11,314 bases of DNA, from NCBI GenBank assembly GCA_014523485.1, contig JAATVK010000028.1, positions 1 to 11,314 of the forward strand, given 5' to 3'. The notes below the pieces were generated by a model. It did not search any database. It was not told where the DNA came from and saw only the letters and a program-made list of their open reading frames with translations. This DNA comes from Nitrososphaerales archaeon TH5894 (lineage in GTDB: Archaea > Thermoproteota > Nitrososphaeria > Nitrososphaerales > Nitrososphaeraceae). Below are positions 6,211 through 11,314 of this stretch, piece by piece (positions within the stretch are counted from its first letter, which is position 1; every line of letters starts with the position of its first letter). Position numbers and translations under genes: made by a program.

Positions 6211-8946
6211 TTAACTTGATACACAACTACTGAATCCACATTCAATACACATATTACAACCTTCAGTAATGATAAGTTTGGATTGACATAATGGACAAAT
6301 CTCGTCTTCATAAATTTCTGGAGGAGGTTTTTGTCTGAAGTCTATAGGCTCTGTACCTTTATACTTTTTTTGTGTCGATAGTGGTATGTCATCTACAACA
6401 TCATCAGTTACTTCAACATCCTTCGTTTCAATTAGCTTTGAAACATAATGAATAACATATGGTTCTTTTATTTGTGATTGAATGTATTCCTTGACGTAGT
6501 TGCTAGGTTTTACAATAAACGATTTTTCTAAGGTATTAGTCCCTGTAATATGTAAAACTTGTTCATTTCGTGAACCATCTCGATATACAGTCACTCCCTT
6601 TAATCCCAGTTCATGAGCGAGTAGATAAGATGATTTGACGTCCTCAACGGTTACATCACCTGGCATGTTAATAGTTTTCGCTATAGCATTACTTATCCAT
6701 CTTTGCCAGACAGATTGCGCCATTATATGATCTGTCCAATGAATATCAATTGCTGTTGTAAATAAGGACTGCATCCATTGTGGTATCTCATTTAATCCTC
6801 TAACTGATCCGTAATTATTAGCTATTTTTGTTAAGATATCGTCGTTATACAGACCATTTTCTTTTAATACACTTTCAAATATTTTGTTAGTATAGAAAAA
6901 TCGACCTACAGTTACTCGTTTTTCAAAAACTAAAGCAAAGACTGGTTCTACTCCGTTAGAACAATCTGCTATCATAGAGAGAGTGCCAGTAGGTGCTATA
7001 GTGGTAGTCCACGCATTACGAATGCCGTATTTCTGGATTTTTTCAATTAAAGAATCCCAATCATAAGAATGATTGTGTTTCGGTGTTTCATAATAGCCAG
7101 CGACAGGAATTTTTTCTGCTACATAGTCACTTTTTTTGAATAATGGAAACGAACCTCTTGATTTAGCAATTGCTATGCTTTCTTCCATACTATAATAAGT
7201 TAAAGTTTCAGCAAGTTTGTTCATGAATTCGTACCCTTCTCGAGAAGTATAAGGAATTCGTAATGAAAATAAAAGATCTGCTATTCCCATTATTCCTAAT
7301 CCTATTCGCCTTGTAAGTTTTGTATTATAGTCTATTTCATCAACAGGATATTTATTAGCATCGATAACATTATCTAAAAATCTCGAAGAGATTCTTATAG
7401 CTTGTTCAAACCTAGGCCAATCAAAATCATACATTCCATCTGCCTTGCGTTTTACAAAATTTGATAAATTAATGGACCCAAGGTTACAAGATTCATATGG
7501 ATATAATGATTGTTCTCCACAAGGGTTTGTAGCTCTAAGGCGTCCTTCTTTTGCTTTAATACATGGATTGTATTTATTTATGTTATCAAAGAAGATAATA
7601 CCTGGTTCTGCACTCTTCCACGCACTTAAGGATATAAGATCAATCAGTTGATGGGAATCTATCTGTTTAAGTGGCTCATGTGTTCGTGGATTTCTAAGAG
7701 TATATTTATTATTATTATTAGTATTAATAAGTGCCCTCCAAAAATCTTCCCATAACCCAACGCTGACGTTAAAATTTTCAAAAACACCAGGTTTTGTTTT
7801 TGCAGTAATAAATTTTTCGATGTCTGGATGCCACACTTCTAGAATCCCCATATTTGCTCCACGTCTTTTGCCACCTTGTTTAACAACATCTGTGATTGTA
7901 TCTATAATCCGCATAAAGGAAGCAGGACCAGAAGCGACTCCTGAGGTAGATGCAACTATATCACCTTCTGGTCTCAAATCAGAATAATTAATTCCTACAC
8001 CTCCTCCAGATTTAAAAATCATGGCTGCATCAGAAGATGTTTTCATGATTTTTTCCATGTCATCAGGCATATCCAAAACAAAACATGCCGAAAGTTGTCC
8101 TAAACGAGCACCGGCATTCATTAATGTAGGAGTATTGGGAAGAAAATCTTTGGATACCATTAAGCCATAATATTCTTTTATCCTGTCCTCATAAGAGCTA
8201 AACTTGCCTTGGAAAATTAATTTTAAAAGATCTTTAAAAGAGATTTTCATCTGTCCTTTAGAAGCTAACTGTGTGTATAATCTAATTATTGAATCAAAAT
8301 GATATTTGTTCAAGTAATATGATCCTATCTTTAGTTTAAGATCAAAGTCACTTATTTTATCATAATATGCAGTGGCCTCTGCAATATTTTGTTCGTATCC
8401 ACCAGATATATGAAAGATAAGTGGGTCATGTAAGAGGTCAGGTATAGCCACTAAAATAGCTACACGTTCAAACATTTGCTTAGGAGCTTCAATGATTTCA
8501 TTATTCTCATTTCTTAAAAGATAACGCGAAGATAAGACACGTAGAGAATTTATATCAAAATCCTTATCTATTTCATCAAGGTTTTTCTTATTAAGGATTT
8601 TTATTTTATCTTCTCTTATTTTCCTCCTTTCGTGTCTATAAAGAATGTAAGCTTTTGCAGTATCAGATAATCCCTCTTCAATAAGGATTGACTCAACTAT
8701 ATCTTGAACATCCTCAACACTTGGTATGAAAGATTTATCAAATGAGCTACTATTGAGGGTCATTTTTTTTAAGACTTTTTTAACTAGCCCCTCTGCTAAT
8801 TGAAAATTAGGTTTCCCTGTTGCAATTAAAGCTTTATAGATTGCCTGTGCTATCTTTGATTCATCAAAATTGACTACTCTACCATCTCGTTTTTTTATTT
8901 TAAATACCGATTTATTTTTAGTTTTATCTATTTCTGATACTCCCAT
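6211..8946 (-). CDS. nrdJ: Adenosylcobalamin-dependent ribonucleotide reductase (class II)
   Basis: This 911-residue enzyme reduces ribonucleotides to deoxyribonucleotides using a radical from adenosylcobalamin, so it works with or without oxygen. An N-terminal ATP-cone (about 14-107) begins with KIKKRDGRVVNFDESKI, the canonical form, indicating allosteric control of activity by ATP/dATP. The reductase barrel follows: LPNTPTLMNAG at 269-279, C288 (first redox cysteine), FKSGGGVGINYSDLRPEGD at 311-329, NPCGE at 474-478 with thiyl-radical C476 plus N474 and E478, C487 in SCNLGSINL (second redox cysteine), and the phosphate loop APTGTLSMI at 651-659. The C-terminal tail CPLC (884-887), C897, C900, C903 and C908 is the cysteine-rich end typical of large NrdJ proteins and shuttles reducing power to the active site. 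A short Asn run near 408-413 is encoded by AAT repeats. It lies 209 bases downstream of the putative regulator on the same strand. Confidence 0.95.
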   Translation of the reverse strand: MGVSEIDKTKNKSVFKIKKRDGRVVNFDESKIAQAIYKALIATGKPNFQLAEGLVKKVLKKMTLNSSSFDKSFIPSVEDVQDIVESILIEEGLSDTAKAYILYRHERRKIREDKIKILNKKNLDEIDKDFDINSLRVLSSRYLLRNENNEIIEAPKQMFERVAILVAIPDLLHDPLIFHISGGYEQNIAEATAYYDKISDFDLKLKIGSYYLNKYHFDSIIRLYTQLASKGQMKISFKDLLKLIFQGKFSSYEDRIKEYYGLMVSKDFLPNTPTLMNAGARLGQLSACFVLDMPDDMEKIMKTSSDAAMIFKSGGGVGINYSDLRPEGDIVASTSGVASGPASFMRIIDTITDVVKQGGKRRGANMGILEVWHPDIEKFITAKTKPGVFENFNVSVGLWEDFWRALINTNNNNKYTLRNPRTHEPLKQIDSHQLIDLISLSAWKSAEPGIIFFDNINKYNPCIKAKEGRLRATNPCGEQSLYPYESCNLGSINLSNFVKRKADGMYDFDWPRFEQAIRISSRFLDNVIDANKYPVDEIDYNTKLTRRIGLGIMGIADLLFSLRIPYTSREGYEFMNKLAETLTYYSMEESIAIAKSRGSFPLFKKSDYVAEKIPVAGYYETPKHNHSYDWDSLIEKIQKYGIRNAWTTTIAPTGTLSMIADCSNGVEPVFALVFEKRVTVGRFFYTNKIFESVLKENGLYNDDILTKIANNYGSVRGLNEIPQWMQSLFTTAIDIHWTDHIMAQSVWQRWISNAIAKTINMPGDVTVEDVKSSYLLAHELGLKGVTVYRDGSRNEQVLHITGTNTLEKSFIVKPSNYVKEYIQSQIKEPYVIHYVSKLIETKDVEVTDDVVDDIPLSTQKKYKGTEPIDFRQKPPPEIYEDEICPLCQSKLIITEGCNMCIECGFSSCVSS

Positions 8947-8969
8947 ACAATTCGCCGTCCAAATTCAAT

Positions 8970-8981
8970 CTATATCTTAAA
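8970..8981 (-). promoter_or_regulatory. TATA-like element for nrdJ
   Basis: On the minus strand TTTAAGATATAG lies 24-35 bases before the nrdJ ATG. This is the spacing expected for a leaderless or very short-leader archaeal transcript. The 209-base gap after the upstream gene, with a T-rich tract at its far end, agrees with an independent nrdJ promoter rather than simple co-transcription. Confidence 0.42.
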
Positions 8982-9089
8982 TGATATAACACTTAAATTT
9001 TATTATTATGCAACATAATTAGCTAAAAATCCTATCAATAAATTAGTTTACTTTTCTCTACGGATAGTACATAATAATATATTAGAAAA

Positions 9090-9123
9090 TAACTAGTTAA
9101 ATTTTTTGTTCGTGTAACAGAAC
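9090..9123. promoter_or_regulatory. Candidate operator upstream of nrdJ
   Basis: TAACTAGTTA at 9090-9099 is a perfect 10-base palindrome. Next to it, GTTC at 9108-9111 and GAAC at 9120-9123 form a spaced inverted repeat, overlapping TGTT-N5-AACA at 9107-9119. Winged-helix dimers often bind such sites. They lie 145-180 bases before the nrdJ start, within the gap that separates it from the putative regulator gene, so they are candidates for its binding site. Short AT-rich palindromes also arise by chance. Confidence 0.25.
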
Positions 9124-9136
9124 GTGACTAAGTTTA

Positions 9137-9155
9137 AGAAAAAATAATAGAAAAA
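9137..9155 (-). terminator. T-rich transcript end of the HTH/ATP-cone/NrdD-like gene
   Basis: Directly after the stop codon at 9156-9158 the minus strand reads TTTTTCTATTATTTTTTCT. Archaeal transcription often ends at such T tracts without a hairpin. It would separate this gene's transcript from nrdJ, although partial read-through is possible. Confidence 0.42.
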
Positions 9156-11294
9156 TTATGTCAAAATAGAAGAAATTTTAAAAGAATCACATTTCTTACA
9201 AATTTTTAAATTAGAGATAAAAAAACGTTCTCCACATATATTACATATGGAGAAGTTCTGAGCAAGATAAAAAAAAGGAAGCTTAGCAGATGATTTAATA
9301 ACCTTTTTTACATCATTATTGTCATTAACATTTGTAATATCCAAATCAATAGAAACGCCTCCTTTTAAAAGTCCTTCAACAGATGAATAATATTCTATTA
9401 TTGGCTCCAAATCAAGGGAATCTGAAACAATTTTTTCGCCATCGAGAATTAATCCTTGAGAATAATTCGTATTTTTGTCAGTATTATTCGTTAATGATTT
9501 TCCATATTTCTCAACATCCAAGTCTTTAAATCGAAACGTACTATCGTCTTTTAGCATTGTTATCCTAATTTCTGCATTTCCGTGATTTTCTTTGTTTTTC
9601 TCATTGATTATATCAACAGCAGTTTGAATAACCTTTTTTATCACATTCTGACCCTCGTTATTTTCAGGATGATATCCTAAAATATCATAAACAGATTCCT
9701 GAATTCCTACTAGATTAACCATAGCATCGATTTTTCCCAATTGCAAATTAGATGTCGATTGACTTACTATAGGAATTGTTCCATTTTGAATTAAATTCAA
9801 AATTGAGAGAAAACGTTGGGTTATTATAGAAAGAAGAGGCTTTAATAATATTGCCAATCTTGCCCTGAAATAGGTTTCATCTTTATTCGATTGATATGCT
9901 ATTCTTGGGAGATTAATTGATAAAGATTGTAATACAACAACTGTACTTGTGTTCGGCATTTCTTCAGATTTACATAATCCATACCGTGAGCGAACTTTCT
10001 TTTTTGAAAAAGATATAATCCCTCCGGATTTGGCAAGCTGTACAAGTTTATCAATAAAAGGATCAATATGATCAAGGTCATCATAAACAAAGGAAAGAGC
10101 TATGGTAGGAATGGCTGTAATGGATATATATTTTTCATATCCCTCTAAGAGAGAATTAACAATAGAAATATCATAATTACTCGAGTTAATAGATAATGTA
10201 ACACGTGGAGAGAACGACCCATAGGAGGAGATAGTAGAGGTTAAAAAGAAAATATTTTCTATATTATCTCTCAGGAGTGGACCTGTTTCGCTATTCTTTT
10301 GGATAAAGTCTAAAAATCCTTCAATAACAATTTCTCTTGAGGCTTCCCTGCTTAATAAGGAAAGAATAATTGAGACAATAGATGAAGGTGTTAGCACTGT
10401 ATTGGCTTGAAAGATCCTAGAGACTGTTAGATATCGTCCTTTAATACCTTCAAAAATATTGATTATAGAATTGATATTAGTAAAAATTACATCTGGAATA
10501 ATATTCCAAAATCCACTTTTACCTATATTGATCTCTCCAGTCAAGTGCATATCAACAATATCCTTTGGTAAAGAACTGTTCAAAAGATACTCTGTAAAAA
10601 TTGACTCAGATGTTTTAACAACAAGATCGGGAATTTCCATACTACTAATGCTAGTGTCATGAATAAGAGATACCATATCTGATGGAGGTAGGCCTAATCT
10701 TGCGAGCTTATTTCTATAATCATCATATCCATGCTCAACTAATATGGAATTAGTCATTTCCCTTATAAGTGAAGATGTAAGATAAGAGGTTTGAAGTTTA
10801 TAAATTTTATTTTCCACCTCTTCTGTAATTTTATGGGCAAGTTCTAAGGGCATATTAGCTTCTCTGACTAAAGATTGGATTATTTTGTTGGAATCGAATT
10901 CTTCAATTGAGGGTTTTGTAGTCCTCACATATAATTTACCACTTTCGATAATAGATCTTTCTTCAATTTGACGTGCGAGACTTAATACTAATTTACCGAG
11001 GTTAGTAATTGTATATCGTCTTTCTGCTTTATTAAGAGATACCAAGGATTGACGTAGTAATTTTCTTAAATGATAGGCGAACTTGCCTGATTCTTTTTTG
11101 GATTTGAAGCCAGCAAGAGATTTTAATTCAGAATAAGTCAAAGGACCTTTAGAATAAAGAATTCGAAGAATATCTATACGATTTGGGCTAGCCATAACGG
11201 AAAATATCATTCTGACCCTTCGAGAGGCGGATTCGAGAATACTTCCACGTTTGGGTCCTGTCTTATTAACTATTTGTGATTGTACTCGCTCCAT
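9156..11294 (-). CDS. Winged-helix/ATP-cone/NrdD-like fusion, putative nucleotide-sensing regulator
   Basis: A 712-residue three-part protein. Residues about 25-110 form an ArsR-like winged helix (SPNRIDILRILYSKGPLTYSEL, then a helix with KFAYHLRKL and the wing RRYTITNLGKLVL), a DNA-binding fold. Residues about 119-207 are an ATP-cone ending in GYDDYRNKLARLGLPPSDM, but its start reads VRTTKPSIEEFDSNKI, lacking the usual KRDG. The rest resembles anaerobic ribonucleotide reductase NrdD: MHLTGEINI at 249-257, INLPRIAYQSN at 460-470, VNLVGIQESVYDILGYHP at 526-543, and a zinc site C684-x2-C687-x11-C699-x2-C702. It ends 10 residues later, without the glycyl-radical loop; only one other cysteine exists (C441), and HIHD is replaced. 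It is probably not an active reductase but a regulator, perhaps of nrdJ next door. The frame stays open to the window edge upstream of the ATG, so the start may be earlier. Confidence 0.78.
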   Translation of the reverse strand: MERVQSQIVNKTGPKRGSILESASRRVRMIFSVMASPNRIDILRILYSKGPLTYSELKSLAGFKSKKESGKFAYHLRKLLRQSLVSLNKAERRYTITNLGKLVLSLARQIEERSIIESGKLYVRTTKPSIEEFDSNKIIQSLVREANMPLELAHKITEEVENKIYKLQTSYLTSSLIREMTNSILVEHGYDDYRNKLARLGLPPSDMVSLIHDTSISSMEIPDLVVKTSESIFTEYLLNSSLPKDIVDMHLTGEINIGKSGFWNIIPDVIFTNINSIINIFEGIKGRYLTVSRIFQANTVLTPSSIVSIILSLLSREASREIVIEGFLDFIQKNSETGPLLRDNIENIFFLTSTISSYGSFSPRVTLSINSSNYDISIVNSLLEGYEKYISITAIPTIALSFVYDDLDHIDPFIDKLVQLAKSGGIISFSKKKVRSRYGLCKSEEMPNTSTVVVLQSLSINLPRIAYQSNKDETYFRARLAILLKPLLSIITQRFLSILNLIQNGTIPIVSQSTSNLQLGKIDAMVNLVGIQESVYDILGYHPENNEGQNVIKKVIQTAVDIINEKNKENHGNAEIRITMLKDDSTFRFKDLDVEKYGKSLTNNTDKNTNYSQGLILDGEKIVSDSLDLEPIIEYYSSVEGLLKGGVSIDLDITNVNDNNDVKKVIKSSAKLPFFYLAQNFSICNICGERFFISNLKICKKCDSFKISSILT

Positions 11295-11314
11295 TGCACC
11301 GGTTATGAATAACA

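Noticed and set aside
6211..6330. Cysteine-rich end of NrdJ as a separate zinc-finger gene
   Set aside because: It is in frame with the reductase and matches the usual C-terminal tail of large class II enzymes.
7445..7651. Plus-strand open frame of 68 codons
   Set aside because: It is antisense to the active-site region of nrdJ and has no independent support.
7702..7725. ATT/AAT trinucleotide run as a possible unstable repeat
   Set aside because: It is short and in frame inside nrdJ, coding for a surface-type Asn run; too small to call a repeat locus.
9899..10090. Minus-strand open frame of 63 codons in another frame of the regulator-like gene
   Set aside because: It overlaps the NrdD-like core, which reads through without interruption in its own frame.
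10459..10662. Plus-strand open frame of 67 codons within the regulator-like gene
   Set aside because: Antisense shadow of the NrdD-like coding sequence.
9156..11294. Annotation as an ordinary anaerobic ribonucleoside-triphosphate reductase
   Set aside because: The glycyl-radical loop and the first redox cysteine are missing, and a winged helix is fused at the N-terminus; no NrdG activase lies in the window.

Overview
The window looks like chromosomal DNA of an AT-rich archaeon, most likely a thaumarchaeon (Nitrososphaerota, in the range of ammonia oxidisers such as Nitrosocosmicus or Nitrosopumilus). The reasons are the archaeal Elp3 with a compact CX4CX2C cluster motif, a stand-alone COG1818-type THUMP protein, a DHH phosphoesterase of archaeal type, a B12-dependent ribonucleotide reductase, and TATA-like boxes about 25-35 bases before start codons with no clear Shine-Dalgarno sites. 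The lineage is inferred from protein style, not from a marker gene.

Layout. Positions 1-1020 are very AT-rich with no convincing intact gene, only a perfect 8-bp hairpin, a palindromic element and faint minus-strand traces of decayed reading frames. elp3 (tRNA wobble-uridine modification) runs leftward from 2616 to 1021. A 205-base divergent promoter region separates it from a rightward group: DHH phosphoesterase, YrdC-type threonylcarbamoyl-AMP synthase, a THUMP RNA-binding protein and, after a 131-base gap with its own likely promoter, pyrB (aspartate carbamoyltransferase catalytic chain). pyrB converges on a leftward pair at 6211-11294: nrdJ (class II ribonucleotide reductase) and, upstream of it on the same strand, a 712-residue protein.

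The genes fall into two themes. Elp3, the YrdC protein and probably the THUMP protein act on tRNA, at U34, at A37 (t6A) and perhaps at C12 (ac4C). pyrB and nrdJ belong to nucleotide supply: pyrimidine synthesis and deoxynucleotide formation.

The most interesting object is the 712-residue protein at 9156-11294. It joins an ArsR-like winged helix, a degenerate ATP-cone and a body resembling anaerobic ribonucleotide reductase (NrdD). It keeps an NrdD-like NLPRIAY segment and a C-terminal four-cysteine zinc site but ends before the glycyl-radical loop, and it lacks the first redox cysteine and the HIHD motif. It sits directly upstream of the working reductase gene. I infer a catalytically dead reductase turned into a nucleotide-sensing transcription regulator of deoxynucleotide synthesis, a possible analogue of bacterial NrdR built from different parts. 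This is a hypothesis from sequence and context only.
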